DNA of 64,000 nt from Streptomyces finlayi (GCF_014216315.1 NZ_CP045702.1:3348001-3412000), one strand, 5' to 3'; positions 16,972 to 25,773 are shown, counted from the stretch's first letter. The notes: generated from the sequence alone by a model not told the origin. Program-made: numbers and translations.

Positions 16972-17286
16972 ATGGAAACGTCACCGAAGGCCGTCCGGCA
17001 GCAGGGCGAACAGGGTGGGATATCGGAACAGCCGAACACATTCCCTGACCCGTCCGCTCCACTGGTGCGGGAAATCGCGGACCTGTGGGCATCACTTCTC
17101 GACGACCGCGAGGTCGGGGCGGAGGACAACTTCTTCGAGATCGGCGGAAATTCGCTGATCGGCATTCGAATCCTTGAACAGCTGTCGCAGACATACCGAG
17201 TCCAGCTGTCCGTACGTGACTTCTACCTGGCGCAGACCCCGGCTCGGGTTGCCGAGCTGATCGAATCGGGCAGGGTCCGGGCGTGA
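16972..17286 (+). CDS. Free-standing peptidyl carrier protein
   Basis: 104 residues from the ATG at 16972 (RBS gaaggaaag); an ATG at 16942 is an alternative. A ~25-residue flexible head precedes one carrier domain with the phosphopantetheine site in DNFFEIGGNSL (S61). There is no adenylation domain beside it, so it must be charged in trans. It overlaps the next gene (P450) by GTGA, a strong hint that the P450 oxidises the substrate held on this carrier, as in other PCP/P450 pairs for beta-hydroxy amino acids. Confidence 0.88.
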   Translation: METSPKAVRQQGEQGGISEQPNTFPDPSAPLVREIADLWASLLDDREVGAEDNFFEIGGNSLIGIRILEQLSQTYRVQLSVRDFYLAQTPARVAELIESGRVRA

Positions 17287-18680
17287 GGCTGACACCGGGC
17301 GCCGGCCGCGACATCGACCTCGATGATGTCGATCTGCTCGACCTGGACCTCTACACATCGGGCGATCCGCACCGTGTCTGGGACATGATGCGGGCGAGAG
17401 TGCCCCTGCACCACCAGACGCTCGCGGACGGCCGGGAGTTCTGGTCGGTTACCCGCTACGACGACGTCTGCCGCGTACTCGGCGACCGGGAGTTCACCTC
17501 GGAACGTGGCACGGTGATCACTCATCTCGGGGAGGACGACGTCGCGGCCGGCGTGCTGCTGACGTCCACCGACCCGCCCCGGCACACCGAGGTCCGCAGG
17601 CCGATCGCTCCCAAGCTCACCGCACGGGCGGTGAAGTCCTGGGAGGACAGCATCCGGCGGGCCATCGTACGGTTCCTCGAACCGGCCCTCGACGGCTCCA
17701 CCTTCGACCTGGGCGAGCAGGTGCAACGCCTGCCCGCGATCGTCACGGGTCCGCTCCTGGGAATCCCGGAGAAGGACTGGGACGAACTCGTACAGCTGAC
17801 CTCGATGGTGATGGCCCCCTCGGACCCGCACTTCAAGCTCGGCAGCGAAGCGGCGACACTCGCCATCGCCCACCACGAGCTCGTCGATTACGTGACCCAG
17901 TGGGTCAAACGGCGGCGGTCGGACGGTGGCGAGGACGGGAGCCTGCTCGACCACCTGATGAGCGTCCGGGCTGGGGACGCGCCGCTGACCGACGAGGAGA
18001 TCGCCCTCGACGGCTACAGCATCCTTCTGGGCGCCAACATCACGACTCCGTACACCATCTCGGGCACGGTGCAGGCGCTCATCGAACACCCCGAGCAGTA
18101 CGCGCGGGCCGCCGCCGACCTGTCCCTGGTGCCCAACCTCGTCGAGGAAGGGCTGCGCTGGACGTCGTCCGCGTGCAACTTCATGCGGTACGCGGTGCAC
18201 GACGTCGAGATCGGCGGGGGCACGATTCCCGCCGGTGGAGCGGTCGTCGCATGGATCGGGTCGGCCAACCGGGACGAGTCCCGGTTCCCCGACCCGCACG
18301 GATTCGACATCACGCGCGGCAATGCGAAGCGCCAGGTCGCCTTCGGCTTCGGACCGCACTTCTGCATCGGGGCGCCGCTGGCCCGGATGACCCTGCGCAT
18401 CTTCTTCGAGGAACTTCTTCAGCGGTGCGGGTCGATCGAACTCGATGGAGAGCCGCAGCATCTGCGGTCGATCTTCATCGCGGGGATGACCCATCTGCCC
18501 ATCACCGTCCGGAAGAGGCGAAACGGCGGTCGCCACTCCGAGGGGCAGCGGGGCGCCGGTTCGGCGACAGACGGAGCCGGCGCCGCCGCAGGGCCTGCCG
18601 AAACACCGGAACTCGACTGCCCGGCAGTTGCCGCTGTTCTGCCTCAGCAGCTGCCGGTGACGGTCGACACCGGGTTCTAG
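17283..18680 (+). CDS. Cytochrome P450, likely acting on carrier-bound substrate
   Basis: 465 residues from a GTG overlapping the PCP stop. Heme ligand loop FGFGPHFCIGAPLAR (Cys near residue 363), K-helix EEGLRW, and an I-helix region LLGANITTPYTISG whose usual acid before Thr is absent. No membrane anchor; bacterial class I type needing external ferredoxin and reductase, neither of which is encoded nearby. The last ~60 residues (after KRRNGGRHSEG) are a low-complexity Ala/Gly/Pro tail not found in typical P450s (about 400 residues). Coupling with a PCP suggests hydroxylation of a tethered amino acid. Confidence 0.92.
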   Translation: MRLTPGAGRDIDLDDVDLLDLDLYTSGDPHRVWDMMRARVPLHHQTLADGREFWSVTRYDDVCRVLGDREFTSERGTVITHLGEDDVAAGVLLTSTDPPRHTEVRRPIAPKLTARAVKSWEDSIRRAIVRFLEPALDGSTFDLGEQVQRLPAIVTGPLLGIPEKDWDELVQLTSMVMAPSDPHFKLGSEAATLAIAHHELVDYVTQWVKRRRSDGGEDGSLLDHLMSVRAGDAPLTDEEIALDGYSILLGANITTPYTISGTVQALIEHPEQYARAAADLSLVPNLVEEGLRWTSSACNFMRYAVHDVEIGGGTIPAGGAVVAWIGSANRDESRFPDPHGFDITRGNAKRQVAFGFGPHFCIGAPLARMTLRIFFEELLQRCGSIELDGEPQHLRSIFIAGMTHLPITVRKRRNGGRHSEGQRGAGSATDGAGAAAGPAETPELDCPAVAAVLPQQLPVTVDTGF

Positions 18681-18754
18681 CCTGATTTTCTGAGCCTCTT
18701 CCGGCAAGGCCGCCATCTTTGAGCTCACCCACCCACATCCCGACCGGAGTAATG

Positions 18755-18967
18755 ATGAGCAATACCTCATGGGAAGCATCGGAGAATTCCGCATGGCTGG
18801 CCGTGCGCAACAAGGAAGGCCGGCACAGCATATGGCCTGTCGGCCTTTCCATACCCCCCGGATGGTCTGAGGCCGGGTACCGAGGCAACAAGTCCGGTTG
18901 TCTGGAGTGGATTTCGGAGAACTGGGTGGACTCGCGCCCGGCCGGTGTGGGGCGGGTGCGGACGTGA
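18755..18967 (+). CDS. MbtH-like protein 1
   Basis: 70 residues from the ATG at 18755, chosen by the spacing from cggag; an ATG one codon earlier is too close. Small activator that binds adenylation domains and aids folding and activity. Carries the family signature SAWLAVRNKEGRHSIWP, IPPGW and CLEWISENWVDSRP with its invariant Trp residues. Its partner is probably the A-PCP didomain two genes downstream. The stop overlaps the next start (GTGA). Confidence 0.93.
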   Translation: MSNTSWEASENSAWLAVRNKEGRHSIWPVGLSIPPGWSEAGYRGNKSGCLEWISENWVDSRPAGVGRVRT

Positions 18968-19743
18968 GCATTCGAGAAGGCGGTCGGCAATGGCTCGTCC
19001 GCGACATTGATCCCGATGCGCGAGCCCGGGTGTTCTGCTTCCCGGTAGCCGGAGTAGGTGCTTCTGCCTATCGTGGCTGGCCCACGCGGATAGGTGACAT
19101 CGAGATCTGTCCCGTCCAGCTCCCGGGCCGTGAGAACCGGTTCAGGACCCCCGCCCACACGTCCATGGATATGTTCGCCAAGGACGCGGCCGACGCACTC
19201 CACCCCTACCTGGACAAGCCCTTCGGCTTCTTCGGCCACTGCTTCGGGGCGCGCCTGAGCTACGGCCTCTCGGTCGAGCTCGCCGCACGCGGCGGTCCGA
19301 TGCCCCAGCAGATCTTCGTCTCCTCCTGCCTGGCTCCTCACCGCGGCGGCTACTTCGGCGGCGGTCGCTCCGGCCCCTTCACGCCGGAGACCACGGACGA
19401 GGAGTACATGGAGGAGCTGCGCTACGGCTGCGAGCAGCGCGGCGAGCCCACACCCCCGGACGAGCTGCTCGCCCTGTCCATCCAGGTGCTGCGCGCCGAC
19501 ATCGCGCTGACCTGCGGCTACCAGCCCTCGGGCGCGGGCAGCACCCCCTTGAACGTAACCACCATCTCCTGGACCGGCGACACGCACATGCGTCCCGAGG
19601 AGATGGACGAGTGGTCGGACTACGGAAATGTGCGCCAAATCCTGCTGACCGGAAACGACTTCACCCACCGATCGGCACCGGCGGACCTGCTTCAGGCCAT
19701 CGCAGACGGTCTCCCCGAACGAATAGGAGTGCTCACACCGTGA
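18964..19743 (+). CDS. Thioesterase-like alpha/beta hydrolase with Cys nucleophile
   Basis: 259 residues from a GTG overlapping the mbtH-like stop. Type II thioesterase fold: FCFPVAGVGASAYRGW, VQLPGRENRF, and the nucleophile elbow FFGHCFGARL, with C93 where Ser is normal. Cys at this position is known in aminoacyl-transferring enzymes such as SyrC and CmaE, which move aminoacyl groups between carrier proteins, so a shuttle role is more likely than simple hydrolysis. The usual C-terminal GGHxF His motif is not obvious (LTGNDFTHRSA is the nearest). GTGA-coupled to the A-PCP gene. Confidence 0.85.
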   Translation: MSIREGGRQWLVRDIDPDARARVFCFPVAGVGASAYRGWPTRIGDIEICPVQLPGRENRFRTPAHTSMDMFAKDAADALHPYLDKPFGFFGHCFGARLSYGLSVELAARGGPMPQQIFVSSCLAPHRGGYFGGGRSGPFTPETTDEEYMEELRYGCEQRGEPTPPDELLALSIQVLRADIALTCGYQPSGAGSTPLNVTTISWTGDTHMRPEEMDEWSDYGNVRQILLTGNDFTHRSAPADLLQAIADGLPERIGVLTP

Positions 19744-21542
19744 ACACGGACGACCGCACTGTCCTGGGCGCGCCCCTCACCCTCACCGAGCTCTTCACCC
19801 GGTCGGCCGCCGCGCACGGCGACTCTCCGGCGGTGTCGGACGACTCCGGCCGCCGGCTCACCTACGCCGAGCTCGACCGCGCGTCGGCGGAGCTGGCCCA
19901 GCGCCTCATCGACGAGGGCGTACGCCGCGAGGACCGGGTGGGCATCCACCGCGAGCGCGATGTCGACCTCGTCATCAGCATCCTCGGCGTACTGAGAGCC
20001 GGCGCCGCCTACGTGGCCGTGGACCTGCGTTACCCGAAGGCCCGGCGCGAACTCATGCTCCGCGCGGCCGACGGCCGCCTGACCCTGGTCGGCCCGGGCG
20101 AGCGCGAACAGCTCGGTGACCAGGTGCGCACCATGGTCTGGCAGTACGACGCCGCACGCGCCCTGGCCGACGCGCCGAAGGCCGGCCTGCCCGAGCCCGT
20201 CCTGCATGACGCCGCGTGCGTGTTGTTCACCTCCGGCTCCACCGGGACCCCCAAGGGCGTCGTGGTCGAGCACCACAACCTCGTGCACTTCGCGGTGAAT
20301 CCACTGCTGCCGCAGCTCAGCCCCGCCGACCGCGTGGCCCAGATCGCGAACATCTCCTTCGACACCTTCCACTGGGAGCTGTGGAGTTCGCTCTGGGCCG
20401 GCGCCGAGATCGTCATGATGCCCTCGGTGCCCGACCTGGTGAAGGGCGACCCCGGCCGCGAGCTGCGCCGCCGCCGGATCACCGCGCTGCTCTCCCCGAC
20501 GATGGCCTTCAACCACATCGCGGCCGAGGACGCCGACGTGTTCTCCTCGCTCCGCGTGCTGCAGACCGGTGGCGACGTGGTCCGTCCCGCCGCCTGCCGC
20601 GATGTGCTCGCGAGCAAGTTCTCGGGTCGACTGGTCAATCTGTACGGGCCCACCGAGGGAACCACCGCGGCCACCGCGTTCACCATCACCGACGTCGCGC
20701 CGGACGCGACGAGCGTGCCCATCGGCGCCGGTCTGGCGGGCGTGCGACTGCACGTCCTCGATGCGGGGTTGCGCCCGGTCCCGAAGGGCACACCGGGCGA
20801 GCTCCACATCGGCGGAGACGGCGTGACCCGCGGCTATCTGCGTGATCCCGCGCGAACGGCGGAGCGGTTCCTGCCCGACCCGTTCGGCACCCCTGGATCC
20901 GTGATGTACGCGACCGGCGACCTCGTCAGCGAGCGCCCCGACGGCGTACTGGACTACCTCGGCCGGAACGACGACCAGGTGAAGATCCGCGGCTACCGGG
21001 TCGAGCCGCGCGAGGTGGAGCGCTCGCTGCTGGCCTGCTCCGGCGTCCTCGACGTCGCCGTGCTGCCGCAGGGCGAGGGCCAGGACAAGCGGCTCGTCGC
21101 GTTCGTCGTGCCCCAGGGCCGGACCACCATGCCCGAGGTGCGTGCGTACGCCGAGGCGACCATCCCGGACTATCAGGTGCCCTCCGAGTTCGTTCAGGTG
21201 CCGGAGATCCAGTCCACCCCGCACGGCAAGCGCGACACGGCGGCGCTGCTGCAGCTCCTGGGCGACCGCGACCGGCGCCGCAGCGACTACGTGGCCCCGC
21301 GCACGGACAGCGAGCGCTACCTCACCACGGTCTGGGAGGAGCTGCTCGGCACCGAGCGGATCAGCGTCAACGACGACTTCTTCGAGCTCGGCGGCAACTC
21401 GATGCTGGCCTTCCGGATGAGCCGCCGGATCAACCGGGACCAGGCGGCCGGCCTCGGTCTGGAAGACGTGCTCGGCAACACCGTGCTGTCCGACATGGCG
21501 CTCGCCCTCGACGCGTCGCGGAGCAAAGGAGAGGACGCATGA
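19740..21542 (+). CDS. Stand-alone NRPS didomain A-PCP
   Basis: 600 residues. The adenylation domain spans ~10-510 (A3 FTSGSTGTPKGVV, A5 NLYGPTEGTT, A7 YATGDL, A8 KIRGYRVEPREVE, A10-like HGKRD) and is followed by a carrier domain with FFELGGNSM, phosphopantetheine Ser S554. It activates one amino acid and holds it as a thioester. Specificity positions read by eye: D-T-W-L-Q-G-L-T-A, which I cannot match to a known amino acid. There is no condensation domain, so the product must be passed on in trans. GTGA and ATGA overlaps tie it to the Cys thioesterase before and the P450 after. Confidence 0.93.
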   Translation: MNTDDRTVLGAPLTLTELFTRSAAAHGDSPAVSDDSGRRLTYAELDRASAELAQRLIDEGVRREDRVGIHRERDVDLVISILGVLRAGAAYVAVDLRYPKARRELMLRAADGRLTLVGPGEREQLGDQVRTMVWQYDAARALADAPKAGLPEPVLHDAACVLFTSGSTGTPKGVVVEHHNLVHFAVNPLLPQLSPADRVAQIANISFDTFHWELWSSLWAGAEIVMMPSVPDLVKGDPGRELRRRRITALLSPTMAFNHIAAEDADVFSSLRVLQTGGDVVRPAACRDVLASKFSGRLVNLYGPTEGTTAATAFTITDVAPDATSVPIGAGLAGVRLHVLDAGLRPVPKGTPGELHIGGDGVTRGYLRDPARTAERFLPDPFGTPGSVMYATGDLVSERPDGVLDYLGRNDDQVKIRGYRVEPREVERSLLACSGVLDVAVLPQGEGQDKRLVAFVVPQGRTTMPEVRAYAEATIPDYQVPSEFVQVPEIQSTPHGKRDTAALLQLLGDRDRRRSDYVAPRTDSERYLTTVWEELLGTERISVNDDFFELGGNSMLAFRMSRRINRDQAAGLGLEDVLGNTVLSDMALALDASRSKGEDA

Positions 21543-22768
21543 CGCAGCTTCTGATGTCGGCCGCCGACATCGACCTCAATGACACCGAGGCCTTCGTCAC
21601 CGGCGACCCCCACGCGTTGTGGGCGCGGCTGCGCGCGGAGGACCCGGTCCACTGGAACCCCACGACCGAGGGAGGGTTCTGGGCCCTGACCAAGTTCGAC
21701 GACGTGGTGATGGCCTTCCGGGACACCGAGACGTTCAGCTCGGAGCACGGAACCGTCATCGGCGGCTCGTTCCGCAACGAGGCCGACACCGCCTCCGGGC
21801 GCATGCTCGTCACCTCCGACGCACAGCGCCACCGGCAGTTGCGCCGCCGGATGCACCGAGTGTTCTCCGCCAAGATGATCGAGCGGGTGACGGAGACCGT
21901 CCGCGAGCGGGTCGCCGTCGCGATGGACCGGATGTGGACCGACGGCGGCGGCGACTTCGCCACCGACGTGGCCCGCGAGCTGCCGGCCGGTGGCCTGATG
22001 GCCCAGTTGGACATCGGACACGCCGACGCGCTGCACCTGCTGCGCCTCACCCGAACCATGATCGGGTACCGGGACGAGGACCACACCCTCGGCATCGCGC
22101 ACGAAGGGCTGCGGCTCGCGACCGCCCAGGCGGACGTCTTCGACTTCTTCCTGGACCTGATCGCCGAGCGCCGGGCCAGGCCGGGCGACGACGCGGTGAG
22201 CATCCTGCTCCGCCCCGAGCCGGGTGAGCGTGAACTCGACGAGGACACGCTTCTGTTCAATCTCATGAACCTGGCCATCGGCGGCAACGAGACGACCCAG
22301 CACAGCGCCAGCGGTGGTCTGCTCGCGCTGATGAACGACCCGGCGCAGTGGGAGAGGCTGCGGGCGGACCAGAAGCTGGTCGGCACCGGGCTCGAGGAGT
22401 TCGTCCGCTGGACGTCCACCGCCTCCTACGTGCAGCGCCAGGTCACCAAGCCCGTCGTGGTACGCGGGGTGCTGCTGGCCGAGGGCGACTCGGTCACGCT
22501 GTGGACGGCGTCCGCCAACCGCGACGAGGACCAGTTCCCCGACCCGAACCGGTTTGACCTCGGCCGCACCCCCAACCGCCACGTCGGCTTCGCCAGCGGA
22601 CCGCATCACTGCATCGGCGCCGCGATGGGCCGCACCGCGCTCGCCGCCCTGCTCCAGGGGCTGCGCGAGCGGCCCGGCCGACTGGTCCCGGCCGGACCGA
22701 CGGTCCGGCTCCGGTCGAACTTCATGCTCGAGTACAAGAGCGTTCCCGTCGAGGTGACCGCGGTATGA
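21539..22768 (+). CDS. Cytochrome P450, partner of the A-PCP protein
   Basis: 409 residues, ordinary bacterial P450 length. Heme loop FASGPHHCIGAAMGR (Cys near residue 359), I-helix LAIGGNETTQHSASGG with the acid-Thr pair (E-T) for oxygen activation, ExxR in GLEEFVRW, and NRDEDQFPDPNRFDLGR. Overlaps A-PCP upstream and the Cys thioesterase downstream by ATGA. The block A-PCP/P450/hydrolase mirrors known cassettes (for example those for beta-hydroxy-Tyr or beta-hydroxy-His) in which the P450 beta-hydroxylates the carrier-bound amino acid. Confidence 0.93.
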   Translation: MTQLLMSAADIDLNDTEAFVTGDPHALWARLRAEDPVHWNPTTEGGFWALTKFDDVVMAFRDTETFSSEHGTVIGGSFRNEADTASGRMLVTSDAQRHRQLRRRMHRVFSAKMIERVTETVRERVAVAMDRMWTDGGGDFATDVARELPAGGLMAQLDIGHADALHLLRLTRTMIGYRDEDHTLGIAHEGLRLATAQADVFDFFLDLIAERRARPGDDAVSILLRPEPGERELDEDTLLFNLMNLAIGGNETTQHSASGGLLALMNDPAQWERLRADQKLVGTGLEEFVRWTSTASYVQRQVTKPVVVRGVLLAEGDSVTLWTASANRDEDQFPDPNRFDLGRTPNRHVGFASGPHHCIGAAMGRTALAALLQGLRERPGRLVPAGPTVRLRSNFMLEYKSVPVEVTAV

Positions 22769-23502
22769 CCGTCTGGACCCTGCAGCCCATTCCGGCCGAC
22801 GGCGACTACCTGGTCTTCGGCGTACCGTACGCGGGCACCGGCGCCGCGTCGTTCAAGGCGTGGCCGCGAGAGCTCGGCGCGGGCCGGTTCTGCGCAGTGC
22901 AGCCGCCGGGCCGCGAGAACCGGTTCGGCGAAGCCCACGTCAGCAGCCACCAGGAGTTCGCGGAAGGCCTGGTGGCGGAGATCGCCGACCGGCTGGACCG
23001 GCCGTACGCGCTGATCGGGCACTGCGGTGCGGTGCCGTTCCTGCTGCAGATCGCGGCACACCTGGAGAAGCAGGGCCTGCCGGCTCCCCGGCGGCTGTTC
23101 GCCTCCGGGTGGGGCGCTCCGCACAAGGGGCTCTACGGCAAGCTGAACTTCGTCGACCTCGACGAGATCGACATGGTCGCCGAGATCGAGGAGCGCTGCA
23201 CGGCTCTGGGCTACCGGCTCCCCCCGGAATACCTCGAGATGTCCGCGGAGATCCTGCTCGCCGATGTGCGGCTGCAGCGCGGCTACCGGGCCGAGGCACT
23301 GCCCAGCCGGAACATCCCGGTCTCGGTGATCGGCTGGACCGAGGACGCTGTCGTCCCTCAGGCAGAGGTGTGGCCCGGATGGGACGAGTGCGCCTCGACC
23401 ACGTACTGCGTTCTTGAGGGCGATCACTGGGAGTTCCTTCGCTTCCCCCAAGAGCTGCGCGACCTCATCGAGCGCGAAATGACCGCCGCGATCGGCAAGT
23501 AG
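22765..23502 (+). CDS. Second thioesterase-like hydrolase with Cys nucleophile
   Basis: 245 residues. Related to the protein at 18964: FGVPYAGTGAASFKAWP, VQPPGRENRF and the elbow ALIGHCGAVPFLL, with C87 in place of Ser and Ala in place of the last Gly of GxCxG. The C-terminal VLEGDHWEFLRFP supplies a plausible catalytic His. The ATGA overlap with the P450 suggests it takes the hydroxylated aminoacyl group off the A-PCP carrier. Transfer to another carrier, in the style of CmaE/SyrC, is my preferred reading over hydrolysis. Confidence 0.83.
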   Translation: MTVWTLQPIPADGDYLVFGVPYAGTGAASFKAWPRELGAGRFCAVQPPGRENRFGEAHVSSHQEFAEGLVAEIADRLDRPYALIGHCGAVPFLLQIAAHLEKQGLPAPRRLFASGWGAPHKGLYGKLNFVDLDEIDMVAEIEERCTALGYRLPPEYLEMSAEILLADVRLQRGYRAEALPSRNIPVSVIGWTEDAVVPQAEVWPGWDECASTTYCVLEGDHWEFLRFPQELRDLIEREMTAAIGK

Positions 23503-23596
23503 ACGGCCGATGTGGCTCGTGACTGTCGGGCACCACGCAAACGAACGCGGCGTGACATTCAGCATCAAGGCTGCATAGACGCTCAAAGGACCAGAC

Positions 23597-24595
23597 ATGC
23601 CCATTTCTTTGTTGAGCCATCGCATCCCCGAGGACATCGACCTCCCGAGCGTGACGCTGACCGACCGGGAGCGCACCGAGGTGCGCGCCCTGGCGGAGGA
23701 ACTGCACCGTTGTCCGGCCGCCGGACAGGTCGACGATCCCCGCTGGCTGACGCAGGCGCGGCGGCAGAGCTGCCGGCTGCCGGTCCGGCTGCTCGAAGCC
23801 CTGCGCGACTTCCGCTCCGCGCCCGGGCCCGGCGGATACCTTCTGGTCGGGAACCTCCCCGTCGACGCGGAGACGTTGCCCGACACTCCGTCGGTGGCGG
23901 ACTCGGTGGAGCGCAGAGCCACGGTGGCCGCTTCGACGGCGATGCTTCTCGGCCAGCAGCTCGGCGATGTGTTCGCCTTCCGCAACGAGAAGCACGGCGC
24001 GCTGGTGCACAACGTCGTGCCGGTCCCGGCACTGGCCGCCTCGCAGAGCAACGGCGGGTCCGTCGAGCTCGAGCTGCACAACGAGAACGCCTTCCACCCG
24101 CACCGGCCGGACCTCATCGGGCTGCTGTGCCTGCGCAGCGATCACGAGGGCACGGCGGGCACCCTGTTCTCCTCCATAAGGCGGGCGCGGGTGCTGCTCG
24201 CCGACAGTGACGTGGCGATCCTGCGCCGGCCCCGCTTCGTCACCGAGGCGCCCCCGTCGTTCCGCGCGGGCGACGCGACCACCGCGCACTGCGTCCTGAA
24301 CGGCTCGTTCGACGACCCTGACATCCAGGTCGACTTCAGCGCTACCAGGGCACTCGACGACGCGGCCGGCGCAGCGCTGCGCCGGCTCGGCGCCGCCCTG
24401 GCCGAGGTGGCGTCGGAACTGGTGCTGCGACCAGGCGGCATGGCGTTCCTGGACAACCGCCTCGTGGTGCACGGCCGTACCGAGTTCACACCCCGTTACG
24501 ACGGCAGCGACCGCTGGCTGCACCGGGTCTACGTCCATCTGGACGGGCGACCCAGTCGGTCGCACCGGATCGGACCAGGGCCTGTTCTGGCCTAG
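23597..24595 (+). CDS. Fe(II)/2-oxoglutarate oxygenase, clavaminate synthase/VioC type
   Basis: 332 residues. Non-heme iron enzyme that hydroxylates, usually at C-beta of an amino acid, with succinate and CO2 as by-products. Metal ligands are visible as H161-x-E163 (ELHNENAFHPHRPD) and H292 (LDNRLVVHGRTEF); R306 (YDGSDRWLHR) should bind 2-oxoglutarate. This pattern is that of the VioC/AsnO/clavaminate synthase group, which acts on free Arg, Asn or carrier-bound residues. Encoded immediately before the PCP-TE didomain, which may carry its substrate. A second member lies at 36315. Confidence 0.9.
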   Translation: MPISLLSHRIPEDIDLPSVTLTDRERTEVRALAEELHRCPAAGQVDDPRWLTQARRQSCRLPVRLLEALRDFRSAPGPGGYLLVGNLPVDAETLPDTPSVADSVERRATVAASTAMLLGQQLGDVFAFRNEKHGALVHNVVPVPALAASQSNGGSVELELHNENAFHPHRPDLIGLLCLRSDHEGTAGTLFSSIRRARVLLADSDVAILRRPRFVTEAPPSFRAGDATTAHCVLNGSFDDPDIQVDFSATRALDDAAGAALRRLGAALAEVASELVLRPGGMAFLDNRLVVHGRTEFTPRYDGSDRWLHRVYVHLDGRPSRSHRIGPGPVLA

Positions 24596-24652
24596 GAGCT
24601 GTCCTCCGCCCCGGCCGGATCAAGCCGACGGCCTGATCCGCCGGACAGCTCC
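24595..24652 (+). terminator. Long hairpin between oxygenase and PCP-TE genes
   Basis: Outer arms ggagctgtcc (24595-24604) and ggacagctcc (24643-24652) pair perfectly, and inner arms cggatca / tgatccg pair as well. The left arm begins in the oxygenase stop codon. No T-tract follows, so it may act as an attenuator or RNA-stability element within the operon rather than a full stop. Confidence 0.5.
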
Positions 24653-24691
24653 CCGCCGATCGCCCGTGAGATTTCCGAAAGGACAGAGCAT

Positions 24692-25768
24692 ATGAACGCA
24701 GCTCAGACGGCTGTCATCCCGTCGGCCGGACCGGTGGCGCCGAGCCTGGTGCGACAGATCCTCCTGGACATCTGGAGCACCACGCTCAAGCACGACGTGA
24801 CCGTGCACGACAACTTCTTCCAAGTCGGCGGCGACTCGCTGACGGCCCTCGTCACCATCGAGCAGATCAACCAGCGGCTCGGCTGGCGGCTCAACATGGG
24901 CGACCTGATGCGGTTCCAGACCATCGCCGAGCTGAGCACGGAGAAGGCGCAGCCGCAGGCCGCCAACACCGAGAGCGCGCTGATCCGGATGAGCAACCGG
25001 GGTTCGCGCACTCCGATCGTCTTCGTCCACGCCGGGCACGGCATGGTCGATGGCTACGGCCGGCTCGTCCGGGAGCTGGGCGCGGACCGGGCCTGCTACG
25101 GGCTTCAATCCCCCTTGCTGGTCGAGGGCACCGAGAGCGTGCCGGACGACATCCAGGGGCTTGCCGGGCTCTACGCGGACGCGCTGCAGGACGAGTTCGG
25201 TGAGGACGAGTTCCATCTCTTCGGCTCCTGTGCGGGCGGCGCGCTCTGCGTGGAACTCAACCGCATCGCCGCCGATCGCGGGCTTGTCATCGGCCGGACG
25301 ATCGTGGTCGACGGCTACATCGAACGCGGCCCCGTCAGTGCGATGTCCGAGGACGAGCTGATCGTGGACTTCTACGAGGGCGTCCTGCGCATGTCGGGCA
25401 GCACGGAACATTTTCCGGCGGTGAGCCCGCAGGACGTCGACCTGGAGCAGGCGTTGCGCAACTCGGCCGCCGCCATTTTCGGCACGGGCCTGGGCTTCGA
25501 CGAGCGGGCCGAGGCCTTCTGCCGCCGCCTCTACCTCTCCTTCGTCAGCACCGCGCGGGCGTGGGAGTCGTACCGCCCCGAGCCCGCCGACGTCGATCTG
25601 CTCCTGCTTCTCGCGCAGGACAACTACACGCTCGACGAATGGAGTTCGGCCGTCAAGGGCGAGCTGACCGCGGAAGTGCTGGACAGCGAGTTCTACGGCC
25701 AGCGGCTCTGCATCGAAGAGGCCTCGTATCTCGTGGCCCGCACCGTCACCTACCTGGGCGAGAGCTGA
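24692..25768 (+). CDS. PCP-thioesterase didomain with Cys nucleophile
   Basis: 358 residues. Residues ~15-85 form a carrier domain with NFFQVGGDSL (S49 for phosphopantetheine). Residues ~100-358 form an alpha/beta-hydrolase thioesterase (PIVFVHAGHGMVDGYGRL). Its nucleophile elbow is HLFGSCAGGAL, so C180 replaces the normal Ser of GxSxG. Type I thioesterases with Cys are known from obafluorin (beta-lactone) and sulfazecin (beta-lactam) assembly, where the more reactive thioester favours strained-ring closure. As the only type I thioesterase here, it likely releases the product. It has no A or C domain of its own. Confidence 0.88.
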   Translation: MNAAQTAVIPSAGPVAPSLVRQILLDIWSTTLKHDVTVHDNFFQVGGDSLTALVTIEQINQRLGWRLNMGDLMRFQTIAELSTEKAQPQAANTESALIRMSNRGSRTPIVFVHAGHGMVDGYGRLVRELGADRACYGLQSPLLVEGTESVPDDIQGLAGLYADALQDEFGEDEFHLFGSCAGGALCVELNRIAADRGLVIGRTIVVDGYIERGPVSAMSEDELIVDFYEGVLRMSGSTEHFPAVSPQDVDLEQALRNSAAAIFGTGLGFDERAEAFCRRLYLSFVSTARAWESYRPEPADVDLLLLLAQDNYTLDEWSSAVKGELTAEVLDSEFYGQRLCIEEASYLVARTVTYLGES

Positions 25769-25773
25769 TCAGC

